Positions 23,749 through 35,725 of a DNA stretch of 64,000 nucleotides are shown here, in pieces; the stretch's first letter is position 1; the number at the start of each line of letters is the position of its first letter. Origin of the DNA: Ulva prolifera (taxonomy: Eukaryota; Chlorophyta; Ulvophyceae; Ulvales; Ulvaceae); NCBI GenBank assembly GCA_023078555.1, contig CM041200.1, positions 6,363,361 to 6,427,360 of the forward strand, read 5' to 3'. The position numbers and the translations under genes are program-made. A model generated the notes under the pieces. The model saw only the letters and a list, made by a program, of their open reading frames with translations. It was not told the DNA's origin and did not search any database.

Positions 23749-26700
23749 ATGGCGGAAAGGAGTTCAGAGTCGGTTGGAACGGAAGCGGGGCAGCCCTGTC
23801 CGCAGGGCTGGGGTAAAGTGCAAGACGCTCTGAATCTACAGCCCGTGGCGCTGCTGGATCGGCGATGGACTCGTGCGTTGGACAACATGCTGATGCAGCA
23901 GCTCGCCGACGCATCGCGGAAGAGCATGAACGAGTCAGTCATTTCGGGGGGACGCCAATCGCAGCTGGAGGCGAAATCAGACTCGCACTGGAAAACCCGT
24001 ATCAACCGTTTAGCTTTAGCAGTTCTGCAACATCGAGATTTTGAGCTCATTATCATCCTTCTCATCTGCCTCAACTGCTTTGTGCTGGCACTGTATTCTC
24101 CGCTGGATCCGGGGAGCATATGGAATGTGCTAATGAATCGTACAGATGCTGTACTGAACATTGCGTTTACTCTGGAGGCGGTCGTCAGGATCTTAGCATT
24201 GGGCAGCCTGCGCCAGTACATTGCCTCCCCATGGAATGCCTTCGACGCCTTCATAGTCAGCATGGGGTATCTGAGCTACATTGATCTCGGTCAGCAAGCC
24301 ACAGGAGTGCGAGCGTTGCGTGGCCTGCGAGCGCTGAGGCCACTGAGGTACTGGACCCGAATGATGTGCTTCATGCCATGATACAGGTGGCCACCTGCAC
24401 AGCAACACATGGGACACTTGCTGAGAGCATCAGATGCATACAGGACTATGCGAGCATTTAAACCGCTGCGCATTGTGGTCGATTGCTTCTTTGCTGCTGC
24501 TCCACTGATGAGCAGCGTCATCGCCCTGATCTTCTTTTTCATCTTCATCACAGGGCTTGTGGGAATGCAGGTTTGCCCCTGGCAAATTTGCCCCGTTTAC
24601 ACGCAATCCTGAAGCTTGGTTCGATCGAGAACCATCGTGTTATCCTTGTTGTGGGTGCCACTTGACGGTGGGAGCCGAATCCAAGCTTGTCACCCCGATC
24701 GCAGTGCACATACCTGGGGTTCTGCCTGCAGGTATTTGCAGACGCCTACCATCACCGATGTGAGTCAGTCGAGACAGGCCAACCTGAGTTTTTCTACCCA
24801 GCGGACGCTGCAGCATGGGGTTGTGGTGGAGCACGATCGTGTCCTCTTGGGTTTGAGTGCATGTATCACGCCGATCCGCCGTACTTCGAGTATCGTGTGG
24901 CTGGGTTCGATAACATAGGAGCTGCAATGTTGACGGCGTTTCAGGTGAGGTGTTCTGGGTTCACAGAGCCAGTTTGTGCTGTCCATGTCGCCGGCATGTC
25001 GCAACATTCACTTGCATGTGCAATGTTCAGCCATCGCATCATCAGCTTGCTTGACACATAAAGTACAGCAGTCAGAGCGCAATAACGACGTTGCCCAGCG
25101 ATCGGTGGATAGAAACCCCATGATTGTGGGGGGGGGGGGGGGGGGGGATTTGGAATGGGACATCTCACCCTTACATCCATCTGGCTTTGCAGATCAGCAC
25201 AATTGCAGGGTGGTCGGCAGTGTTTTATCGGACGTGGGATTCAACAGGTCTCTGGTGCCTCTTCTATCATCTTTCTATCATTGTCTTTGTGGCCTATATT
25301 CTGATTAACTGCTTCCTGGCTGGTCTCAAGCTGAAGTTTGCAGCCGCGTCACACGATGCATTCTCGCATGAGGCCGCGGAAGAGAATCCGAGCAAGGTGC
25401 GCACGACAACAGAAGTCGGTCAATTTATGTGAATGGCAATCGCACAAAAGTCACACACCGCGGCCATTGCAGGATAATTCCTTGGTGTTGCTTGGAAAGG
25501 CAGCGATAGCTTACTACAAGAGGAGGCAGTCGAGAAGGGAGCAGGCAACAGAGAAACCCAAATCGACATTTCAGCAGGCCTTTGCTATGGTGGCAGATCA
25601 TGCGGGGTTCACCCGAATTTTTATGGCTCTCATCATCATCAACACCATCGCGATGGCCATGGAGCATGATGGCATGAGTGAGGTTTTACAGGACCGACTG
25701 ACATCTCTCAATACAATCCTGACCTACGCATTTGCGTTTGAAGTTGCTGTCAAGGTGCAGCGTCACTAGACTTCTTGTGCTAATCTGCATGTCCCCAATG
25801 TGACAATGCTCTCCAGGACATTGGGACAATAACCGCAGCTTGTGATGTGACTGCTTCATCATGCAGATAATTGGACAAGGTGTTGGAGGCTTTTTCAGTG
25901 AAGGCTTCAATGTTTTCGACTTCTTCGTGGTTATCTTGGCTTTCGTCGAGCTCATCATGGTGTCCAGATCTGGTGGTGGAGGCAGCCTGTCTGCGCTACG
26001 GTGTGTCCGATGCACCACTGCCTCTGCTTCAGTATTCACTCATGCATCATAGACGCTGGAACTGCTACAGTCTGGATGCGTCATTCTCTCTGGAAAAATC
26101 CTTAATGAAACTGTGATGTTGCTCTTTGGTGGAGCAGCGATCGTATCCTTGCATTTGCGTAGGCCCTATTCGATGTGGACTTGCTGTCGCGAACATTCCT
26201 GACAAGAAACCCACGATTGGAATGCTGCCGTTAACTCCCATATTCTCAAACGCACACTTGCTTCGAGGTTGCCCGTGGGTGTGTTCGGGAAGAACGGGTA
26301 AGCACTTGTGCTTGCCTAGAAAACATGTCGAATTGGATGTCTGGGTATCAGATCAGTGGTGGTATGCAGGAGCTTCAAGACACTGCGCATCCTTAAGAGC
26401 TTTCGTGTGCTCAGGATGCTCAGAATGTTCAGGTATCAATTCCTCAACGGTAGCCTCCTCCTAGCTGCTGAGCGGCCTCTCTAACCCGTTATGGAATTGA
26501 AATAATGCTGTCATGGTGCTGATGTGCAGGTATGTGGACTCTTTGAGGGCCCTTGGCGAGGTGATGATGAACTCGATGGAGTCATTTTTGAGTGTTTCAT
26601 TTCTGTGCTTCCTGTTCCTGATGGTACGGCACTGAGCTCCCCCACCTGCCCACGCATCTCTAGGTTCTCCTGATTTCACAGATTGCCACTGCAGGTTTTT

Positions 26701-29700
26701 GCCATCATTGGGCTGCACACGATGGGTGACATTGTGATGGATGCTCCCAATTTCAACACGTTCTATGCATCATTTCTGACAGTATTTCAGGTGCGGCAAT
26801 GTCTGGCTTCGTCCAGCAATTTCATAATCCTGAAGTTGTAGCGTGTGACATACAGTACCCACTGAAGATCTGTTATGTGCTTTCTGGCGTCCACTGCTTA
26901 CCCTCACTGTGCAGATCCTGACATTGGAGAATTGGGAAGAGATCATGTTCAGTACAATACAGAGCAGTGGCATGCTGTCTTGCTTCCTGTTCTTTGTGGT
27001 ATGGGTTCTGATCGGCAAGTTTGTGCTTCTAAGCCTCTTCCTGGCGGTCATTCTTGAGGTATGTTCGCATTCAGCAGTGTCATGTATTGTCGCCTTTGAG
27101 GGCGCAATTTGTTTGCCACTATACATATATAAATTGAAGACGGCGCTGATAATGAGCTGGAGAATCTTTGCAGGCGTTTGAAGTTGCGCACGAACGTCAG
27201 GTATGCGATGTCCAGCTGTCTGCCTTCTCCAATGTGTTTGCAGCTCTTTGCACACATTCCTCCACTGTAATCAGACAGACACGTTTTCATTGTCAGCATA
27301 TGACCTGGATGATTGCAATACTCAGGTAGCTGAAAAGATGCAGCAGCAAGAGACTCTTCTTTTGGGAACGCCTGAAAACGGTGCCTGCCTGCCTGCCTGT
27401 TTCTGGACACTGCAATGTACCTGTAACTGTTACTTGCCGCAATGGGCGGGTCTGATGGATCTGATTCACAATCATTACAGCCTGCAGATGGCGATCAGGC
27501 TGCGCTGCATGTGCTCCATCCAATTCCCACCTTCTGGAAAGCAATTGACATGTTCAAATCTCGGTTTGGAACAGCATCTGTGCATCCAGAAGTGAGTGGT
27601 GATGTAGCCTCCAATGATCGCCTCGCTGTCACCGCTACGGCTTCACAGCCAGCTGGCGTGACTGTGCCTGCTTTTTCAGCATCTCAGATGGAAGCTGCAA
27701 AAAGTGTGCAGCACAGCTCTATGTTGGCGTACTCGATGCAGGTCTGAACACTCACTGCGATCACCACGGCATGTCGCCTCGTCGCTGCTTGTTTTCTGAG
27801 GGAGCTGAATTGCAGATGAGCGGGCTTCGTCTCCCAGCACAGGAACGTGAGGCAATTGCACGCCAGCTGTCATCGGCTCATTCTGGTGGTGGCAAGACAC
27901 CGAGGGTTCTGGGAATTGTGCAGTCCATATCTGGCCCCATGGTGTTGTCGCTTGACCCTACATTCGAGCAAACTGGAAATGATGGACAGCATGAATCCGG
28001 AGCTCTGTCAGCAGATCGTATGCTGTCATTGACCGTGGTTCCATTGGGAGAATCTCTTGAACATCAGACATCTTCGAAGTTGGGAGTCTCATGCTCCCCC
28101 AGTTTGTCGTCGTTAGATACATGCAGCAGTGATGCTGAAGACAATGGACACTCAGATCAGGCTGCAGTCAGGTCCACAGGCTGGGCAGATAGTAACACGA
28201 CAGTGGCGCGTCTGGTCAACTTCTCAACCGGAGGTGATCTTGGGTCTGTAATGGGTGGCCAGCCTGTACGGGAGATATCAGTAACCAAGTCGCTGCAGTC
28301 ATCATCAACAAGCGAAGATGATACGGCGTGCTTGCCAGAGACCAGAAGGGTGCAGATACAGGCACCTGAGATACTGTCAGACTTACTGGATAATATGGAT
28401 GAAAATTACGAACATTTAAGCACGCATGAACACAAGGAAGATCTTCAACACATACCTGATTCTAGCGCCATGGATGAGCCGGGTGTTCCAGCATCCAGCA
28501 CAGACAGAAGATTTTCAGACATACAGAATGCTCATGTTGGATCGGTCCACTTCTTGCAACATGCAGCCAAGAATCGACATAAGCGCCGATTAAACTCTCT
28601 TAGGAAGGTCATGGCTCCTATCCCATACCAGCCCGGTGATGCCAGGGAGAGTGACATGTCATGTCACTTGTCACCGCAACAGTCATTGACTGCAAATGAA
28701 CAGTTGATGGTGACTGACCTCGTCTCACAACCGGTCCTGGACAAAGAGCATGAGTGGCTGATGGACGACCCAGAAGCGCTGTCATCAGCCCTGAAGAACA
28801 ACCCCATCTTCAGTATCATTGCCCAAAAGCAGTATCGTGGTTCGGACGGGGGATCAGCACCGTCAGATGCTTCGAGCCTGAATCCAGATGATTTCTTGAT
28901 GTCAGAGTTTATCACCGATTCAACTTGTTTTGGTCCCAGCGTCAAAGACAAAGAAGATGAAGATCCTGTTGAAGAGACGGTACTTGGACTGCACGCTGCT
29001 CACCCAATCCGTGCTGTTGCAACCAGTATAGTGCTGCATTGGGCATTCGATTACGCAATGACCATCGCAATTATCATTTCTTGTGGAGCGATGACTCTTG
29101 AACGGCCTAGCCTCCGACCGGACTCAGAGCTTTTTCTCGGATTGGCCCGACTGAATTTGGTCCTCAACACTGTCTTTGGGCTGGAATTGATACTGAAGCT
29201 AGCTACGTATGGATTCAGAACCTATTGGTCACGGACTTCAAACAAAATTGATGCGCTCATTGTACTGCTATCTGTTCTGTTGATGGCTGTTGAGGATTCT
29301 GGGCTATCCATCTTCAGGTATGGACAAGCTGCAATGTGGCCTGTGGGAGCAATGGGGATCGCAGGCACCTGGACTTGGTAAGTGTGGACTTGACATGGCT
29401 TGGCGTGAGCTGTATACTCCCAATGCAGGTCGCTCCGAAGTCTGAGAGCAATCAAGGTTCTGAGGGTCGCAACAAGATCAGATGTACGCACAGCCACATC
29501 ACACCATGACCATGCCATGCAGTCTCGGCTGCCAGGTGTAAGGCCTGAAGACTACGCATGCAGGGTTTGAGGAATATCATCTCGCTCATCATTAACAGCC
29601 TTGCATCTATGCTCAATGTCACACTGTTGCTTGTGATGTTTGTCTGCATCTTTGCTATTTTGGGTGTACAGCTTTTCAGTGGCTTGATGTATAGTTGCAA

Positions 29701-32700
29701 CGATGAGTCAGTGTCTGGAGTGGAGGAATGCACTGGGACGTACATAGATGAAAGTGGAGCAGAAGTTCCAAGGATTTGGAGTCGACTGTTTCATAACTTT
29801 GACAATTTAGGAAGGGCACTGCTGACGCTCTTTGTCTGCAGCAGTTTGGTGTGCCATCGCATATAGTGCTGTGCAACCGGGTATCTGCATTTATCATGCG
29901 CAATTGAGGCGGCCAGACAGCACCATAGAATGTAGGACGGATGGGCACCTGTCAGCCAGGCTGCTACAGCCGCACCACTGACAAAAGGCCAACAGCCGCA
30001 AGCCGGGACAAATAATTTGGCGGCGCTCTACTTTGTTGGCTACATTGTTTGCATTTCATTTATAGTCTTGCAGCTGGTGTGCGTCAACGACATGCTGATT
30101 GTTTGGAAAATTCTTATTCACCATGCACCTGAGAAGCTCTGCGGTGCAGTATGTTGGGGTCCTGTTTTACAGCTTCAATAAAATCCAAACAGAAAAACTG
30201 GGGCTGCATAGCTTGGACCTCAGCCAAAAGGAATGGCTCTCCATTGTGCCGTACCTATGCTCGTTGAAGTACGTTCGCGTACCACCATACCCTACTGGGA
30301 AATGGAGGCAAAGGCTTTATGATATAGCCACAAGCAGAAGATTAGAACAAGCTATATTGGTAACAGTCTTTTTGAATGTTGTGGAGCTTTGTGTTTGGTG
30401 GCATGCAATGCCAGGGGAAATCCTTGTGATCAAGGAGAGACTCAACTTGGCTTTCTCTTTGTGTTTCCTGGTATGCCCTGAAGCTGACTTGCAGGCTGTG
30501 CGTTCAAGAATTCAATGCAGAATCAATACATCAGAGCGGACGTAATCATTCTGTGGTATGGAACATGCGCAGGCTGAGATGGTGATCAAGATATCAGGAG
30601 TAGGGTGGCGCGAGTATTGGGCCAATGGGTGGAATAAGCTGGACTTCTTTCTGGTTTGCTTGTCCATTGTGGACTTGGCATTTTCATACTTGCAGTCAAG
30701 TTTTCTTCGCATAATCAAGGTGCTAAAGGCTCAGAAACTGCTCAAAGTGCGCTTCTGTGGACAGCTAGAAGAGCTTGGCTGCTACAATCCTTGATCTGCA
30801 TGTGGATGCCGTCATGTGCCGTAGCGACCCTACTTGTGGATGATGCATAACACGGGCCACTGTCACATATCTCGTGCCACCCTATAGTGTGCTGCACACT
30901 GCGTGCAGCAGGACACTTTGTCACATAGAAGCGAAACCATGAGGCTTTGAATCGATCGCTTCATGTGCCTATATCGCTCCATCACTGCATGTGCCGGAAA
31001 CATGAGCAGCGCGATACGGCACACGTTCAGAACATCCATCATTGGGATCAGAATGTACACGTGATCAGCTTTGTGTATGAGGTCTCATGTACCTTCGTAC
31101 ATGAGACCATGTACACACATACAGAAGTGTCATGAATGGTCTGCTCAAGTGGTGGATAATTCTTTGACGCCAATGCAGCTCTTGCGCCTCTCAAGAATGG
31201 TCAAAGCTTTGAAGACTATGAAAAGTATATTCCATCTACTCATTGCCATTCAGCGTTCGTTGCTGTCCATCACTCAGGTCGGAGCACTCATGCTGGTATG
31301 GTGATCGAGCATTCTCTTCTCCTGGAGTGGGATCGACACACATGTAGTCGACTTTTCTACAAATCCCTACAACCTGTGCATATCTCCTCGTCCTATCCGC
31401 GTGGCGTGCAGGTGACATTTTTTGTATTTGCCTACGTTGGCGTTCTGCTTTTTGGTAGCGTGAAGCAAGGGTGTGCTTTCAGTGTCAACCATGTTGAGCA
31501 CAATCCGCTGGCATCCATGATTCCGCTGCTTCCCACTCTCTGTCACATGAGTGAGAAGTTGACATGCCGCTGAATACAGATCTGAATTAAATGCTCATGC
31601 AAACTTTGAGACATTTGGGGCAGCCATGGTGACATTAGTTCGTCTGGCAACCAACGACAACTGGGCTGCACTACAGAACGTGCGAGGCGCACTCACTGAA
31701 TCAATTCATGACAATGTGCAAATGATCCAAAGGCCTACTGAATCCTTATTTCATGATCCAGGATGCAAATATATTGCCCCCGGCTTGTGATCAAGATGCT
31801 GGTGAATGCGGTCAGTCGTTCTGGATTGTGGCGATGTACTTTGTTGTGTTCGTATCCTTGCAAAGCGTTCTTCTGATCAACTTGTTTTCCACAATTATTC
31901 TCCATCACTTCGAGGCTCTTCAGGTATGCTCATTTCTCAAATCTGATTCACTGATTCGCTGATGCTGGCATGCAATCTGCCCATGCGTTCATCCACGAAA
32001 GCAGGGCCCATCCTAGCGAGATTTGACAGCATCCCCGTTTGTCATGCCTGCAAACTATGTCCGGCATCGTGCCTGCAGGGCGAGGAATCCTGGAGCTTTA
32101 ACCCGGAGCAGATCGATCTACTGATCCAAATTTGGGGTCATGTCAGCCGCATAGATGGGACTATTTCTCATTATCAATTGGTAAAACTTCTGCGTAGTCT
32201 TCTACCTCCACTAGGTGTGGGACCAAGTGCAACGGTGGAAGATACTGACAAGTACATACAAAGCTTGGGCATAGTGCAAGTCCTGGGGAAGCGGTACACA
32301 TTTGAGCATACAACGTTCGCGTTAATTAGTTCAGTAGCAGGCGCGTCCACTCTGGTCACATAGGCTCACTGGGCTTGAATCAAACACCAAAAATTCGTGG
32401 AATGCAGAGGTCCCCTTGCCATCGAACGAAGCAACAGAGTCGATGAAGCAGAAAGTCCGTGCAAGATTCGCTCAGGTGCGACTAATTCCACAGTGTCACT
32501 GATGTGTACAGATGTGACCGATCGAGTGCCTTCCGAACATGTCTCAAGTCACTGTTTGATGCAGATTTATAAACGATTAGGGTTGGCTCCACAAAGCATC
32601 CTGAGTCAGAAGATGCATCAAGTGTGCCTCACCCTCAAGACTATATTGTTCGGGAAGCCACGATCGCCAACATCAGATGGCGGAAAACTGAATTCTCCGC

Positions 32701-32771
32701 CAGACATAAGATCACACTCAGTGTTCACACACGAAAGTTTGAGGAAAGACGTTTTGCAAGCGCGTAGATGA
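23749..32771 (+). CDS. Four-domain voltage-gated cation channel, calcium-channel alpha-1 type
   Basis: A 24-helix pore subunit of the plasma or ciliary membrane, ~1,900 residues in about 26 exons. Domain I: 23749-24347 (S1-S4 start, RALRGLRALRPLR), 24444-24570, 24732-24944, 25193-25396. Domain II: ~25490-25754, 25867-26000, 26370-26432 (S4, FKTLRILKSFRVLRMLR), 26530-26623, 26695-26790, 26915-27058 and a 27-base microexon at 27174-27200. A ~550-residue acidic, Ser-rich loop (27326-29000) leads to domain III: to 29317, 29429-29483, 29564-29848, 29936-30076. Domain IV: 30150-30470, 30573-30746, 31179-31295, 31412-31470, 31580-31679, 31762-31923. The tail has an EF-hand-like segment from 32079 (SRIDGTISHYQLVKLLRSL), as in Cav channels, and stops at 32771. 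Filter positions read A (STIAGW), E (LTLENW), D (SSLDGW) and D (TNDNW). Extra exons in the domain I pore loop (24.58-24.70 kb) are possible. Confidence 0.9.
25128..25147. repeat. Run of 20 G residues
   Basis: An uninterrupted G homopolymer in the channel intron between the exons ending at 24944 and starting at 25193. Its length may be a sequencing estimate. Confidence 0.95.
31081..31108. other. Perfect 12-bp inverted repeat in a channel intron
   Basis: GGTCTCATGTAC, four bases CTTC, then its exact reverse complement GTACATGAGACC. It lies inside the intron between exons 30573-30746 and 31179-31295. It could fold as a hairpin in the pre-mRNA; no function is shown. Confidence 0.6.
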
Positions 32772-33924
32772 TGCAGCAGGTGGTGCCGGTGTGGCAGGCC
32801 GACAGATGTAGCCAACATCGGAGGTGATCCCACCTGCGTCATAGAGTGTCAGCGAGGTGGCAAGGTGGGGGAGGGGAGTGCGACGTACATTAACTGTGTG
32901 TGTCGCAAGCATGTATATGCACATGAGCAGGCATATGAACGCAGTATGGCAACCTGCAGATTCTCAAGAGCCGGTTGCCTGAAAGATGTATGCCTCATGC
33001 CCCCAAAAAAACGATAGCGAGTGAAGGTTCTTCAGCTAATCATAGAAAATGCAAATGGTTTGATTTGCGTAGTTTTGTAATGATTGTCACAGGCACACGC
33101 CACTCACAGAGCTGCATGATCGATCATGATGTGACACAGCTCTAGAAGGGGTCACGCTTCAGCAGGAGGGTACGTTTGTCATGCTTCAAACGTCACTTGG
33201 CTGCTGACCCAGCAATCATGACTGTTGTCAGTCGATGGCTCAGTATGTATGTGTACACAGCTGCAGCATGGCTGTCATACTTCGATATATTGCCATAATA
33301 CGTACATAAACGGGCGCTTGCTTGCTGTAGCTGGACCTCCACGTGATTCGACGCTGCTATCATAATTCTCGTGTCACGCCCTGCGTACCCATGGCCAGGA
33401 CTGGCGATGCACCGACAACGCATAGATCATCTTGCTCACCATGTCAATCTGATGTAGAAATGCACACTTGAGTAATCTGCCACCAGCATCCTTTCATGGG
33501 GCGCCAAGCCCAGGTGCGTACATTTGCGCGCTTTCTCCGCATGCGCTCCTCTGATTGAACCCGTGTGGCTCCCTTGGCGGCTGGACATCGCCATGCTACA
33601 AATAAGTAACCGTGTCAGGTGGTAGCGTCGCCGTACCAGAGGCTGATTACCACAGCCAGTGTGACCTGTGCGGACGCTATGGCCCCGGGGCCTTAATATC
33701 ACGTCGTTGGCTCATGACAGATGCGAATGGTTCGGCCTGGCCGCGTTGGTGTTCCTTTCCGGGTGCCCAGTCCTTGCATGTGTTTCAAAAAGCATGCAAG
33801 TAGCATCCAAGAAACAGCGCGGTATATGAGAAGCAGAGTATATGAGGACAAGAGCATCCCATTGCGTTAGACCAGTACAAAATCAGAGTAGCACCAACAA
33901 TGCACACTCAAGCATGCTTGGCAT
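32772..33924. other. Intergenic, no gene seen
   Basis: This stretch follows the channel stop and precedes the second LINE locus. Open frames on both strands are short, with no recognisable motifs. It presumably includes the channel's 3' UTR. Confidence 0.5.
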
Positions 33925-34190
33925 GCGGGATGACTTCGATGGCACTTCCGGGGGGCGTGGTGCCGGCTTGGGCACCGCATCGTCCCTGGTGCGATGCAGT
34001 GCTGGCCAGGCGGGCTGCGCAGCGGTGTGCCATGCAGGCAGGGTGCGCTGTGGGTCTTGGGGTGGGGTGGGGTTTGGGGTGGGGGGGCCCCAGGCGGTCG
34101 GGCGTCCTGGACAAACGGCCTTGGGCGGCGCCGAGTCGGGCGCGACTTTGTCGTGTGGGTACAGGCATTGGGGTGTGGGGTGCAAAGTGG
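33925..34190 (+). mobile_element. LINE 3' UTR fragment, copy 2a, plus orientation
   Basis: This G/T-rich segment aligns by eye with 22940-23200 of copy 1: shared order of a GCGGGATG block, TTGGGC then a CGCATCGTCC-like block, GGCTGCGC, GCGGTGTGCC, and the long run of GGGTGGGG units. No reverse-transcriptase residues are present. It stops at the GT tract near 34190, where the oppositely oriented fragment begins. Confidence 0.6.
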
Positions 34191-34450
34191 GTGTGTGTTA
34201 CAAGGACGAAGTCGACTCCGACCGGAGTGGCCGGTGGCACCGCCAGGGCAACGAAAAAGCACACCAACGTCCCAACGCATGCACGCCAGGGGACTGTCAC
34301 CCACGTCAAAACCGCCCGAACTCAGCGCCCAATCACTGCTCGCAGCCCAACCACAGCATGACAGAAACCCACCAAACGCGCACCCACATACCCACACACC
34401 CACACCCACGCACCCGCCCGAGTGCGTTCGGGTCCCCTGTCTGAAACAAG
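34183..34450 (-). mobile_element. LINE 3' UTR fragment, copy 2b, minus orientation
   Basis: On the minus strand the segment runs through a TTTTCGTTGCCCTGGCGGTG block, like the TTTCGCGGTGCTGCCC block of copy 1. It ends in TTCGTCCTTGTAACACACAC, the family's 3' terminus with one change. It therefore faces copy 2a tail to tail at the CA/GT tract. Its upper limit is uncertain. Confidence 0.55.
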
Positions 34451-35725
34451 GAGCCTGCATTATGCGCCTGCGTAGCCGATGGAAATTTTGGTACGGAGAA
34501 CTTCGATATCTTTGTACTTGTTCTGGACAATCCTGGCCGGCCAGGGCGTTCGATCCACTCGTAGCCACAAAAAAAAACGTCGCAGCGCGCTGCAGCGGCA
34601 GATGCACGGCAGCAAGCTGAGGCTGCCGTGGAGCTGTCGGGCTTACAATCTCTGACCTGAGTACCTTCCGATATTGCGAGGCGGCGTGTGGGCAAGTCAC
34701 AAACGCGGCAGCTCTGATACTGTGGCCCAGCTGGACTGCTTACAGCTGTGCCACTGGCCATGTCACGGAGAATATACGGAACGACAAAGTGCCTCGTTGG
34801 TCACTTGCGACCCTGAGACCTCATGACACCGTAGAGCTGATAAAGTTTGATAGCTGCAACGCTGATCGCAGAAGTAGCTTTAGGACGGGTCGCGAGTGGT
34901 GAGTCTGCATGAGACCGCCTGCTGCAGCGCTGTTGTTGTTCCAGGCGTCGCATTGTAAGACATGATCGTCCATGATTTCGCAGCGCAGTGCACAGCTCAA
35001 CAAGGCCTACATCACATTACGTGTGGACCGATCGAGACGGCCACTCAGACGTTCGAATTGCGGTGTGAGCCTGGCCGCAAACACTTGCTCTCCCAGAGAT
35101 TGCATGCGCAGCGTCGGGCATGATGATGTGCATCCTTAATCAGCCGATGCTCACGACCCTGACTACAGTATGTATTGCCTTGCATTCATGAAGCCACTTG
35201 AGGCTGGCCTGCTTCTCTGCCTGGGTAAGTGTGAGAGTCACCGCATACAGCATGCTACCTTGATTTGGTACATGCCACGTTCCCGCGCGTCCGCGCAAGT
35301 TCTTGGTGCAACTTACATATTTCCGACAACCGAAAGTTTGACAACGCGGGGACTGTGCATGCCTCTGTCCTAAGCTTCTTTGGATCATTTGCGGGGTGCT
35401 CACTTGCAGCATTGCTGTGGACTCCATGATTGATGATGAATCTCCTCAACATCAACAGCCACAGCCAGTTGCACGGCAGGAAGCGAACTTTGCAGCACGA
35501 ACTGTACGACTGTGGAGACATGGTATTGTATGCCTTGCATACAGTGAATCATGTGCACCCGAGGACCCAGTATCTTGATGTGCAGGATGCATTAGCATCT
35601 GAAATTACGTATGAAGGCTGTTCAAATTCGAGGCACATCGACTTACCTGGGATTGTGAGGTTCATAGGGTTGATATTCACAGAGTCTTGTTTCATGTTCA
35701 TAGCGCAATTTCTGTCTGTATACAG
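34451..35725. other. Gap before the giant gene; possible first exons
   Basis: A short plus-strand frame at about 34575-34640 reads AAAADARQQAEAA, reminiscent of the Ala/Gln stretch just upstream of the RT tail at 55.7 kb, so it may be one more LINE scrap. A frame after a CAG at 35408 (VDSMIDDESPQHQQPQ) could be a 5' exon of the next gene. Neither is certain. Confidence 0.25.

Noticed and set aside
33842..34700. Overlapping long ORFs on both strands
   Set aside because: The sequence is two opposed LINE 3' UTR fragments. The frames change at the junction and match no protein.
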